Source: Patescibacteria group bacterium
Lineage (GTDB): Bacteria; Patescibacteriota; Microgenomatia; UBA10105
Direction: 5' to 3'
NCBI GenBank assembly: GCA_003524845.1
Contig: DQGR01000003.1
Coordinates: 1-17,828, forward strand
DNA length: 17,828 nt
In this document: piece after piece, positions 1-6,685 of the stretch
Numbering within the stretch: the stretch's first letter is position 1
Layout of the letters: the number at the start of each line of letters is the position of its first letter
The notes under the pieces: model-generated
Told to the model about the DNA's origin: nothing
Database searches by the model: none
Seen by the model: the letters and a program-made list of their open reading frames with translations, nothing else
Program-made: the position numbers and the translations under genes

Positions 1-88
1 GTCATTGCGAGGATCCGCCAGCTGGCTGAGACGAAGCAATCTCGAAACACACAGGATTGCTTCTCCGCCTCCGGCGGATCGCAATGAC
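1..88. repeat. Nested palindromic repeat element (GTCATTGCGA...TCGCAATGAC)
   Basis: The element begins with GTCATTGCGA (1-10) and ends with its exact complement TCGCAATGAC (79-88). Inside are further complementary pairs: ATCCGCC (13-19) with GGCGGAT (73-79), and GAAGCAATC (33-41) with GATTGCTTC (55-63). Two smaller palindromes are nested in it: GCCAGCTGGC (17-26) and CCGCC-tcc-GGCGG (65-77). The whole can fold into one long interrupted hairpin or a cruciform. Sequences starting CATTGCGAGG...GAAGCAATC occur as dispersed intergenic palindromes in many uncultured bacterial genomes, which I recall from general knowledge and have not searched. It sits 34 bases beyond the stop codon of the last gene of the cluster, so it may also end or stabilise that transcript. 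It may extend left of the window. Confidence 0.85.
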
Positions 89-122
89 AATCTAAACTAG
101 AATAATTATCTCAAACAGCACG

Positions 123-872
123 CTATTTCGTTTGTTTTTGTTGCATTTCCCACAGTCTGGCGTAGCTAATAAAAATACTAAATGCCTGGTAGATACTTTC
201 AATTAAACCTACAGTCCCCACCTGCCAGCCACCTTGAGTAATATAATAATCAAAAAATACTGGCAACATCACCCGCGGAATCCGCCACCAGGTAACTGGT
301 GGATGATGTGCTTTGAAACGTAATTCCGCTTCAATTTGTGACCACTCAATCGTATTGGTCACCATTTCACTTAAACTGCGATGGGTAAGATGTATTAAGG
401 GCTCATGCAACGCGCTAATTTCGCCGTTTACTTCCGCAGTTTCGTGCACCGAACCCTGCCACTTAATTAGCTTATCTTTTTGCAGTAAACGGACGAGTTG
501 TTCTGTTTTCGGCCAGCGTTTGCCCAAATAGTAATTAACCCGTAAGAGCGAATAAGCTACATAATTAGTTTTCTTTTCTAATGTCTTTTTTATTTCAGTA
601 ACCAAGACAGCCGACAAACGCTCATCAGCATCGATATATAACAGCCAGTCCCCCTTTGCCTTTGTCGCGGCAAAATTGCGCGCTTCAGCAAAGTTATCTT
701 TTTTATGCGTGTATACTTGAGCTTTTTTTGCCCTGGCTATTTGTACAGTCTGATCGGTTGACTCATCATCAATTACCAGAATTTCATCACACTGCAAGTC
801 TTTTAATGAGGCAAGACAATCACCAATTGTGGCGGTTTCGTTTTTCGTTAAAATTATCGCGCTCAATTTCAT
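123..872 (-). CDS. GT2 glycosyltransferase, WaaE/beta-1,4-glucosyltransferase-like
   Basis: This 249-residue cytosolic enzyme transfers a sugar from a nucleotide-sugar donor to a growing glycan. The GT-A fold is visible in order: ILTKNE at residues 7-12, IDDESTD at 34-40, FAEARNFA at 61-68 and the metal-binding DAD at 81-83 followed by ER. The acceptor-side motif GSVHE (about 140-144) is typical of the WaaE/KdtX-like branch of GT2. The C-terminal 55 residues are hydrophobic and aromatic and end in a QAFS...LWE tail that resembles the tail of the paralogue at 3177-4088, so it probably lies against the membrane. The ATG overlaps the TGA of the preceding gene by four bases (ATGA, 869-872), implying translational coupling. 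A GGAGG lies about 15 bases upstream of the ATG, too far to be a good ribosome site. It is the last gene of the cluster and ends in TAG. Family assignment is firm; donor and acceptor are not determinable. Confidence 0.92.
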   Translation of the reverse strand: MKLSAIILTKNETATIGDCLASLKDLQCDEILVIDDESTDQTVQIARAKKAQVYTHKKDNFAEARNFAATKAKGDWLLYIDADERLSAVLVTEIKKTLEKKTNYVAYSLLRVNYYLGKRWPKTEQLVRLLQKDKLIKWQGSVHETAEVNGEISALHEPLIHLTHRSLSEMVTNTIEWSQIEAELRFKAHHPPVTWWRIPRVMLPVFFDYYITQGGWQVGTVGLIESIYQAFSIFISYARLWEMQQKQTK

Positions 873-1834
873 GGATTTTTTTTCGTGCCTCCGGGCAAGT
901 AGCGCCGGAAATCCGGCATTTTAAATGTCCCGGTATCTCGAGGCCCGTATTTTTTACGTAAAAAATCACCCACTGCATAACGCTGGGTTGGTGTGCCGGA
1001 CATAAGAAGTAAAGTCGCTTCGCGCATAAGTGCCAGTTTTGTCTTCCACGGTGCATAACGCATACCTATTAGTAACCGGTTACGCGTCTGGTAATACACC
1101 TGTAGGTCAGATCCCGACCCTCCACTTGATACTGCGTTTTTATGCCAAACTTTCGCTCCGGGAATATAATAAAGATCATAACCTTTTTTTTGCGCCCGTT
1201 TACAAAAGTCCACATCTTCATAGTAGAGATAGAGCTTAGCATCAAATAAACCAACTGCTTCAAAGATCACCCGGGGTACAAATAGGGCGCAGCCGGTCAC
1301 GAATTGAGTCTTACCGAGTTCGTTAAATTGTCCCCGGTCAACCTCGTCAACTCCCCGATGCGATGCAATTACATTGTCCCAGTCTATTTTTCCTCCGGCA
1401 TACCAGAGAACCTGCCCCAACTCTTCCGGTTTATACCGGTCTTTATGGAACTCACGGCCCGAAGAAAAATAAATTTTCGGTCCCATCACCGCTGATTTAT
1501 CAATAGTTTTCTCTGCCACAAGCAGTTCCCGAAACAGGTACCCGTCAACTGTGGTATCATTATTCAGCAGTAAAATATAGTCGGCCTGATTGGTAAGTGC
1601 GTGGCGGATGCCGACATTATTACCTTCGGAAAAACCTAAATTTTGTGGGTTAATGAGCAACTTCACCTCCGGATACTTCTCCTGGATTTCGACAACTGAA
1701 TCGTCCCCTGAAGCATTATCCACCACTATTGTTTCGGTCGTATACCCGTCACCAACGACTTTTTGCAGTGATTCAAGGCACGTGAGTGTATCTTCTTTAC
1801 CGTTGTAGTTAAGAATAATAACCGCTATTTTCAT
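869..1834 (-). CDS. GT2 glycosyltransferase, rhamnosyltransferase-like
   Basis: This 321-residue GT-A enzyme resembles the rhamnosyltransferase-like branch of GT2 (WbbL-type). Visible motifs in order are ILNYNG (7-12), VDNASGDDS (38-46), NLGFSEGNN (65-73), the LNNDTTVD metal-binding segment (90-97), FVTGCALFVPR (178-188), the YYEDVDFC acceptor/catalytic segment (204-211), and HKN (231-233) with YYQTRNRL (247-254). This series is characteristic of the family and is complete, so the enzyme should be active. No transmembrane helix is evident, apart from mildly hydrophobic stretches near 255-280. The ATG at 1832-1834 is the first in-frame start after the intergenic region; no Shine-Dalgarno precedes it. 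It is the first gene of the putative two-gene unit driven by the promoter at 1864-1893, and its TGA overlaps the next gene's ATG. Rhamnose as donor is a family-based guess. Confidence 0.93.
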   Translation of the reverse strand: MKIAVIILNYNGKEDTLTCLESLQKVVGDGYTTETIVVDNASGDDSVVEIQEKYPEVKLLINPQNLGFSEGNNVGIRHALTNQADYILLLNNDTTVDGYLFRELLVAEKTIDKSAVMGPKIYFSSGREFHKDRYKPEELGQVLWYAGGKIDWDNVIASHRGVDEVDRGQFNELGKTQFVTGCALFVPRVIFEAVGLFDAKLYLYYEDVDFCKRAQKKGYDLYYIPGAKVWHKNAVSSGGSGSDLQVYYQTRNRLLIGMRYAPWKTKLALMREATLLLMSGTPTQRYAVGDFLRKKYGPRDTGTFKMPDFRRYLPGGTKKNP

Positions 1835-1863
1835 AAAGGATTTATTAAAAACTCATATGAAAC

Positions 1864-1893
1864 ACTATACTGATTAAACCTTTCTGACGTCAT
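1864..1893 (-). promoter_or_regulatory. Putative sigma-70-type promoter for the distal GT2 pair
   Basis: Read on the minus strand, TATAGT (complement of 1864-1869) matches five of six bases of the -10 consensus. It lies 18 bases downstream of ATGACG (complement of 1888-1893), which matches four of six bases of the -35 consensus. The -10 box is 29 bases from the ATG of the gene at 869-1834. The -35 box lies inside the palindromic TGACGTCA box, so a protein bound there would block or alter polymerase access. This is a pattern match only. Confidence 0.4.
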
Positions 1894-1945
1894 TCTTGCT
1901 TATCAGGAATCAGACGTCAGATCCTGGATTAACCAAGATGACGTC
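1883..1945. promoter_or_regulatory. Triple GACGTC element with two alternative hairpins (possible operator or attenuator)
   Basis: Three GACGTC boxes begin at 1886, 1913 and 1940, exactly 27 bases apart. The first is part of a perfect TGACGTCA palindrome (1885-1892). The middle box can pair with either neighbour. Hairpin 1 (1883-1921) pairs TCTGACGTC with GACGTCAGA, then ATTCTTG with CAGGAAT (one G-T pair) around a five-base loop, with a two-base bulge. Hairpin 2 (1913-1945) pairs GACGTCA with TGACGTC, then TCCTGG with CCAAGA (one mismatch), again around a five-base AT loop with a two-base bulge. The two share the central arm, so they exclude each other if transcribed. The element overlaps the proposed -35 box. 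A repressor operator array, a leader attenuator or a decayed palindromic repeat could each explain it. Confidence 0.5.
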
Positions 1946-1960
1946 CTTTAAACTACAGGC

Positions 1961-1989
1961 AAAAACAAACTCCTAGTGTAAGTATAGGA
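1961..1989 (-). terminator. Possible weak intrinsic terminator after the gene at 2032-2460
   Basis: On the minus strand TCCTA (complement of 1985-1989) and TAGGA (complement of 1971-1975) form a five-base stem with a nine-base loop, directly followed by GTTTGTTTTT (complement of 1961-1970). The stem is short and the T run is interrupted by a G, so termination would be partial. It lies between the end of the upstream gene and the proposed promoter at 1864-1893. Confidence 0.3.
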
Positions 1990-2031
1990 TTTCTGCGGGA
2001 AAATGTATATTCCGAGGCTAAATAATAATTA

Positions 2032-2460
2032 TTACCCAAAGAGTTCACCTTGTACAGATATTCCTAGAGGTGATGATACAAGTCCATCAGTTTCTAAGCG
2101 AAAGAAATACACTCTTTTACGTTCTGTGTCAATTTGGATTTCGGTAATGTCAGGAAGTGGAAAAAACCGTTGTCTCATTCCTTTTCTATAAGTCCGCAAG
2201 TCCACGGCAAAATATGGAAACTCTTGAGAAAGGGTGCGCACGATGGTTAATACCGCTCCGGAAATATCAGGATAAACAGTTCTCTGCTCACCAACTGAAG
2301 GAAGAAAATACGTGGCTATTTCCTGCAAGCTATCAGGATTGTCTTCTGGAGTCAATCTATACTCTGGTTCTCCAAAAACCTGTGCGATTCTGTCTATCAA
2401 GCAAGCAGTTTCATAACCAGTGTAACTTACTCTTTCTAAATGTTCAGGAAATATTGACAT
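2032..2460 (-). CDS. Small soluble protein of unknown function
   Basis: I do not recognise this 142-residue protein. It has no signal peptide or transmembrane helix. Composition is that of a folded soluble domain: an N-terminal helical part (about 1-50, with HLERVSYTGYETACLIDRIAQ), a central part with a hydrophobic patch (about 66-78), and a charged, probably beta-rich C-terminal part (about 80-142) containing PLPDITEIQID and VYFFRLETDGL. It begins 48 bases after the preceding stop, with ATG preceded by an A-rich stretch and no Shine-Dalgarno. Its TAA lies inside a 12-base perfect palindrome, TAATAATTATTA (2023-2034). A longer reading frame on the plus strand overlaps it, but that frame also crosses the end of the next gene and looks random. 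Position at the end of the long glycan operon suggests an accessory role, but I infer no function. Confidence 0.7.
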   Translation of the reverse strand: MSIFPEHLERVSYTGYETACLIDRIAQVFGEPEYRLTPEDNPDSLQEIATYFLPSVGEQRTVYPDISGAVLTIVRTLSQEFPYFAVDLRTYRKGMRQRFFPLPDITEIQIDTERKRVYFFRLETDGLVSSPLGISVQGELFG

Positions 2461-2508
2461 ACTTTTTTTACTATTTTAAAAAACTAACGTTAACAACTCA
2501 TTCTACTA

Positions 2509-3180
2509 CTACTTCACAAACAACTTTATCCGCGCGTTGTCAAGAACGACATTGGCTCCGAGTGAAGAGCGCAACTGCATCCGGTACAGCCGGGTTTGTG
2601 TGGGAACCGGAATTTTACCTGAGGAAATGAGTTTACCCGCCGTACCTTCGTAGGAGACTTCGCTTTCAAACAAACTGTTATTATCAGTCACGTTTTTCAG
2701 CCGTGCAAATACCTGACCGCTGCCAGTCGGCACGCGAATCGCCACCTCAAGGTACATTTCTACAATCGTGCCGTAATTACTGGGAGCAATATAGGCTTCA
2801 ACTCCCGGTAAATCCACCCAAGCAGTCGAATTGGTTGATCCAGTACCCAAAGGCACATAATATTCCTTGACAGGCTGGTTTTGCGTAACCGCAGTTTCTG
2901 GCTGGCTGCTATTTCCAGCTAACGCGTCCACGCGCAAGGTTAACGATTCGGTTGCTGTTTTTATCAAGTTGCTAATTTCAGCGTTGGTTTGGATTCTAGC
3001 TGTCGAAGAAGTTTGAGGGGGAGTTGCTGTCTCGGTGATATCAGGTAACGGCTGAACTAACTCAACGTCACGGGTCTTAAACTTTCCTAAAAATAAATGG
3101 TAATCTATAAGGATAGTATTAGTAACCAAGAAAATAAGCGCTACGCCTAAAACTATAATCAGCGAGCGGTTACTATTCAT
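2509..3180 (-). CDS. Single-pass membrane-anchored protein with exported beta-rich domain, unknown function
   Basis: This 223-residue protein has one N-terminal hydrophobic helix (about residues 7-25) preceded by MNSNRS, giving a signal-anchor with the bulk outside the cell. A Thr/Pro/Ser-rich linker follows (about 45-62), then a heptad-like amphipathic helix (about 62-90, with I, L, V spaced as in a coiled coil). Last comes a domain from about 105 to 223 with alternating hydrophobic residues that looks like a beta sandwich (YYVPLGTGSTNSTAWVDLPG, then several strands). Its ATG overlaps the TGA of the upstream GT2 gene by four bases (3177-3180), so it is made together with the glycosyltransferases. 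The gene ends in three consecutive in-frame TAG codons (2503-2511). It may be an envelope scaffold or a glycan acceptor; both are guesses. No enzymatic motif is visible. Confidence 0.82.
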   Translation of the reverse strand: MNSNRSLIIVLGVALIFLVTNTILIDYHLFLGKFKTRDVELVQPLPDITETATPPQTSSTARIQTNAEISNLIKTATESLTLRVDALAGNSSQPETAVTQNQPVKEYYVPLGTGSTNSTAWVDLPGVEAYIAPSNYGTIVEMYLEVAIRVPTGSGQVFARLKNVTDNNSLFESEVSYEGTAGKLISSGKIPVPTQTRLYRMQLRSSLGANVVLDNARIKLFVK

Positions 3181-4088
3181 AGTTTGATTTTTGATCTGAT
3201 TTTAGCCAGAGTTTTACTGACGCCTTCAGCTTCCTGATATTTGGTTGTCTGGTACCAGTAGGTGATATCGTTATATGAACGTTTAAGTACCTCGTTTGAC
3301 TCGTCCAGAAAATTTTGCGGCGTATGCGTTTCAAATTTCTGCTGCTCCCACAGCTTGAGTTGGACTACCAGAAATGAAAATGCTTGCAGTAATGCCAAAG
3401 CCAATCCATGCACGCCATCTTTATAACCCTCCCAGGCAAAAAACCGGGATAAAAATTCATTAGTCGGTTTGGCAATTAAATTTTTCCATTCAAAATGCAC
3501 GCCGTCACGCAGCAGCTGCCGGACTTCCTGGGTCGAGTAGCGGTTCAAGCGTTCGATATATTGTTCAATCGTCACATAGTGATGATGCATAAACGCCTCG
3601 GCCTCGGTTGCCGGTAAATCAATCCCCTTGCCGGTAGTCACCGGAATACTGTGAATTTCGTCATTCCAACTCACCGCATTTTTTTCAAAAAAACGGATCT
3701 GGTAGTCCGGCCACCAGCCGCTATGCTGAATCCAGGTTCCGAAAATAAAATTCTTGCGCGGGATACCAAAGTAACTGTATTCGCCTTCAGTCAATTTTCG
3801 CAGTTTCAGACCCAATGTGTCCGGAATCACTTCATCGGCATCTACGAGCAATATCCATTCTCCCTGGGCTTTGGAAATGGCGTAATTACGGGCAGGTTCA
3901 ACATAATCGGTATTTTTATGCTTAAAGATCCGGCTTGTGTATTGGTGAGCAAGTTTTACCGTGTCGTCAGTTGACTCCATGTCGACCACAACCACCTCGT
4001 CAACATACGGCACCACGCTTCTGATGCAGCGGACGATATTTGCTTCTTCATTCCGGGTATTAATCACTGCGGATATTTTTTTGTGCAT
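3177..4088 (-). CDS. GT2 glycosyltransferase, WaaE-like
   Basis: This 303-residue GT-A enzyme transfers a sugar on the cytosolic side. Motifs in order are VINTRNEE (8-15), VVDMESTDDT (34-43), EPARNYA (64-70), the metal-binding DAD at 83-85 followed by EVIPD, the HSGWWPDYQIRFF acceptor region (122-134) and NDEIHS (142-147). The HHHY stretch near 168-171 is also common in this branch. A hydrophobic segment (about 226-245) ends in QAFS...LWEQQ, matching the tail of the paralogue at 123-872. Compared with that paralogue it carries about 50 extra C-terminal residues, mostly charged and helical. It starts at ATG, 13 bases after the flippase stop, and overlaps the next gene's start by four bases. 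Family is clear; substrate is unknown. Confidence 0.92.
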   Translation of the reverse strand: MHKKISAVINTRNEEANIVRCIRSVVPYVDEVVVVDMESTDDTVKLAHQYTSRIFKHKNTDYVEPARNYAISKAQGEWILLVDADEVIPDTLGLKLRKLTEGEYSYFGIPRKNFIFGTWIQHSGWWPDYQIRFFEKNAVSWNDEIHSIPVTTGKGIDLPATEAEAFMHHHYVTIEQYIERLNRYSTQEVRQLLRDGVHFEWKNLIAKPTNEFLSRFFAWEGYKDGVHGLALALLQAFSFLVVQLKLWEQQKFETHTPQNFLDESNEVLKRSYNDITYWYQTTKYQEAEGVSKTLAKIRSKIKL

Positions 4089-4101
4089 GTTAGTTACAAT
4101 T

Positions 4102-5562
4102 CTAGCGTTTTTCTCTCAGTAATGAAATGTACGGTGCCAGTTCCTTACCCATAAGTATATAAATTACTAAGGTGTAAACTGTCAAACCCGTTCCAATGCC
4201 GATTATTAACTGCCAAATAGGCTGAGTCACCACAGAAAAAACAATCAATAGACTCAGAATCATAACTAAAGTCGCACCAACTGGTTTTATAATCTGGGAA
4301 ACCAGTCGAAATGAAACTACTTTACGCAGGAGAAAAATGGGCACAAATGAAGTAATACTGATAAATGAAGCGGCAATAGCAACGCCGTTAAACCCAAAGA
4401 AACTAATAAATAACGGCGCCATAATCCAAGTGAGAGTCGTCCACATAATCATCAGATAAAATGTATAGTGCACCTTACGAATTGCGTTCAGGGCATTGAC
4501 CAGAGGACTTGAAAGAGCTGCGAGTACTGACGAAATAGTAAATAAATAGAAGGAAAGCAATGCCGGCTCCCATTTGCTGTATTTCGGCACCACATCAATA
4601 AACGGCCGCATCATAAACACCATCCCCACTGCAATCGGTAGTGTGAGTAGTGACAACAGGAGAATCGATTTCTCAATGGCTTTTTTCAGTAACGCCATAT
4701 CATGCTGCAGACGGGAAAAAGCCGGAAAGGTGATTTTAATAATGTTATCCATAATGAGCCGTAAGGCAATCTCAGCCCATTTTTTCGCCCAACCGATATA
4801 GCCGACTGCGGCAAACGGTAACCATTTGCCCAGGAACACAGTTAACAAATCATCTTTAACAAGGGCAAGAAATGAGTTGGCCTGATAGGGAATCCCAAAT
4901 GTTAATAGATGGTGGGCACTCGTTTGGTTTAATCCCAAACCCGGTTTCCACGGGGCAAGTAGATACAGGGCTGCAGTTCCAGTGATTCCCCGCACCAATG
5001 CTCCCCAGGCAAAACTCACTACTCCATAACCCTGTGCGGCTAAAATAATCGTGACTGCATAAAAACTGACGGTCTCAATAATTTGGGGAATAACCAATTT
5101 TTGAAAGTTGAGCTTGCGTTCCAAAAGCACCGAAGGGATTGTTTTCAAAGATGAGAGAAAGAAAGCAATTGCCAGTATTCGAAACAAAAACAGACCACTG
5201 GCACCTAAATTGAAAAATCCCGCCACTTGTCGAGAAAACACGAGCGCCAAGATTACCGCAGTCACCACCAGTGTCTGCTGAATAGTGAAAGTCGTGATTA
5301 AGTCAACCCGACTCGGTTCCTCTTTTTTTTGAATGAGCGCGGCCGCGAGCCCAATATCTGAAAAATAGTTAAGAAAATTAATTGCCGCACTCACCACAAA
5401 AAAAACCCCAAACACAGCCGGATCAAGGAGTACGGTCAGAATAAATGTTGCTACCAGCGAGATGATCTGTAACAAAAATGTGCGTGAGGTGAGCGCGATC
5501 ATCCCAAAAAATGACCGACGCTTAATTTCCTGTGTGTTTAAAGACGGGTTTGGTATATCCAC
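4102..5562 (-). CDS. Polysaccharide flippase of the MOP superfamily (Wzx/MviN-like)
   Basis: This 486-residue membrane protein should flip lipid-linked glycan intermediates from the inner to the outer face of the membrane. It has about 12-14 hydrophobic helices across its length and the usual family size. The typical N-terminal arrangement is seen: a basic EIKRRS start, a first helix, then LDPAVFGVFFVVSAAINFLNYF...DIGLAAALIQKKE (about 46-81), which is characteristic of Polysacc_synt-type exporters. The only sensible start is a GTG at 5560-5562, which lies 41 bases inside the preceding gene; the next Met (residue 21) would remove the conserved basic segment. No Shine-Dalgarno precedes the GTG. 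It lies between GT-C genes and a cytosolic GT2, which fits the assembly-then-flip model. Its particular substrate cannot be read from sequence. Confidence 0.93.
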   Translation of the reverse strand: MDIPNPSLNTQEIKRRSFFGMIALTSRTFLLQIISLVATFILTVLLDPAVFGVFFVVSAAINFLNYFSDIGLAAALIQKKEEPSRVDLITTFTIQQTLVVTAVILALVFSRQVAGFFNLGASGLFLFRILAIAFFLSSLKTIPSVLLERKLNFQKLVIPQIIETVSFYAVTIILAAQGYGVVSFAWGALVRGITGTAALYLLAPWKPGLGLNQTSAHHLLTFGIPYQANSFLALVKDDLLTVFLGKWLPFAAVGYIGWAKKWAEIALRLIMDNIIKITFPAFSRLQHDMALLKKAIEKSILLLSLLTLPIAVGMVFMMRPFIDVVPKYSKWEPALLSFYLFTISSVLAALSSPLVNALNAIRKVHYTFYLMIMWTTLTWIMAPLFISFFGFNGVAIAASFISITSFVPIFLLRKVVSFRLVSQIIKPVGATLVMILSLLIVFSVVTQPIWQLIIGIGTGLTVYTLVIYILMGKELAPYISLLREKR

Positions 5563-6685
5563 GTGACACTAGTATAGCAAAAACCAGACTCACAATTTTA
5601 CTGACGCCATTTGCCGAAAGTATAGTAAGAAATGGCGTCACCACGAGTAAATATCGAGCTACACCCACACTCCCAACTGTCAGATATGTGATAAATACGA
5701 GGCTTAATGCCAGAAGCAACTGCAATTTGTGGTTATTAGTTTTTATGGCATACATGCCACCAATAAGCGCCAGAATAAACAGTACCGGCAACTCCCGTGT
5801 CCATTCGTGGTCTATGGTTAATCCACCATCCCACCAATTCTGGTAACTACCGGTAAAAATCGTCCGGAAAATATTACCCATAACTATTGGGTTACCAAGC
5901 CGCCAGGAAATTATATATTTTTGAAACTCGATAAATTCAACAAGAGATGCGTGGTAGTAAAAATAAACCAGATAACTTACCAGATAGATAAACGGTACCA
6001 ACAACAAGGTTATCCCGTACTTAATCAAATCTTTTCTTCGGTAAAAAAATTGATACCCAAGAAGTACCGGAAGTAAAATCAAGAGCGCCGGGAAAAACTT
6101 CGTGATAAATGCCAGCCCGAATAGTAGTGAAGAAATAAGGTAACTGCACCAGCTTGCTGGTGTACGGAGAAAAAACCACACTCCCCACAGGAAAAACATG
6201 GTCAGCGGCAAATCAAGTAATGTAATACTATATTGGGTGGGACTGGTCGGCACGAATTGGATAATAAACAAATGCAGTAAACCAAGCAAGCTTACCGCAA
6301 GTACTGCAAGTGATTTACTTTTAAAAACACTTTTGGCGAGTAAATACGTGCCCCAAAGAACTAAAGCTGCGTAAATAACATAAATACTATTTTCATTACC
6401 AAAAACCAGAACTGATAAGCCAATCAGGTATTTCCCGAATGGCGGGTTTTCAAAGTTTACCTGGGACGGATCTCCACCGGTAATATAATAGTAGCCGGCA
6501 AATGCATAGAGCCCGTCATCACCAATTCCTTTTGATCCGGAGCCGGTAGTATACTGCGAACTCGCATATGTTTCACCAAGCGACACATAGTCAAACGGTC
6601 GGGTGTAAAAACTTCGTATCGGCCAAAGTAGAACTACAAAGTAAACGGCTACAAGTAAGGGCAACCAGAGTTTAGTTAATTTCAC
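5522..6685 (-). CDS. GT-C membrane glycosyltransferase, GT39/PMT-like
   Basis: This 387-residue polytopic protein resembles the ArnT/PMT (GT39) class, which uses polyprenyl-phosphate sugars as donors on the outer face. After a first helix (about 7-23) the large extracytoplasmic loop carries GIGDDGLYAF (53-62), with the acidic pair D56-D57 where GT39 enzymes have the catalytic Asp/Glu. NFENPPFGKYLIGL (77-90) follows, equivalent to the HPPLGK motif. About nine further helices follow. It is shorter than typical GT39 proteins (about 450-550 residues) and lacks a distinct C-terminal soluble domain. The start is a GTG at 6683-6685 overlapping the preceding TGA (GTGA). Its end overlaps the flippase start by 41 bases. 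Donor and acceptor are unknown; a DPM1-like donor synthase is encoded two genes upstream. Confidence 0.85.
   Translation of the reverse strand: MKLTKLWLPLLVAVYFVVLLWPIRSFYTRPFDYVSLGETYASSQYTTGSGSKGIGDDGLYAFAGYYYITGGDPSQVNFENPPFGKYLIGLSVLVFGNENSIYVIYAALVLWGTYLLAKSVFKSKSLAVLAVSLLGLLHLFIIQFVPTSPTQYSITLLDLPLTMFFLWGVWFFLRTPASWCSYLISSLLFGLAFITKFFPALLILLPVLLGYQFFYRRKDLIKYGITLLLVPFIYLVSYLVYFYYHASLVEFIEFQKYIISWRLGNPIVMGNIFRTIFTGSYQNWWDGGLTIDHEWTRELPVLFILALIGGMYAIKTNNHKLQLLLALSLVFITYLTVGSVGVARYLLVVTPFLTILSANGVSKIVSLVFAILVSRGYTKPVFKHTGN

Noticed and set aside
820..1056. 78-codon minus-strand frame bridging two GT2 genes
   Set aside because: It is out of frame with both motif-complete GT2 genes that cover it, so it is a shadow.
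1883..1945. CRISPR array or tandem direct repeat
   Set aside because: Only a six- to seven-base box recurs at 27-base spacing; the intervening bases are complementary within each hairpin rather than repeated, and there are only three boxes.
1965..2020. Second promoter-like pair on the minus strand (TATACA, 17 bases, TATACT)
   Set aside because: The -35 match is poor and the -10 lies in the proposed terminator stem, far from any start codon.
2485..2492. TAACGTTA palindrome followed by a T run, as a terminator after the anchored protein gene
   Set aside because: The palindrome has no loop and cannot form a usable RNA hairpin; the T run alone is not enough.
2157..2630. 157-codon plus-strand reading frame antisense to two genes
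   Set aside because: It spans the end of one minus-strand gene and most of another plus their gap, has a random-looking Cys/Gln/Thr-rich composition and matches nothing I recognise; the minus-strand frames look like real proteins.
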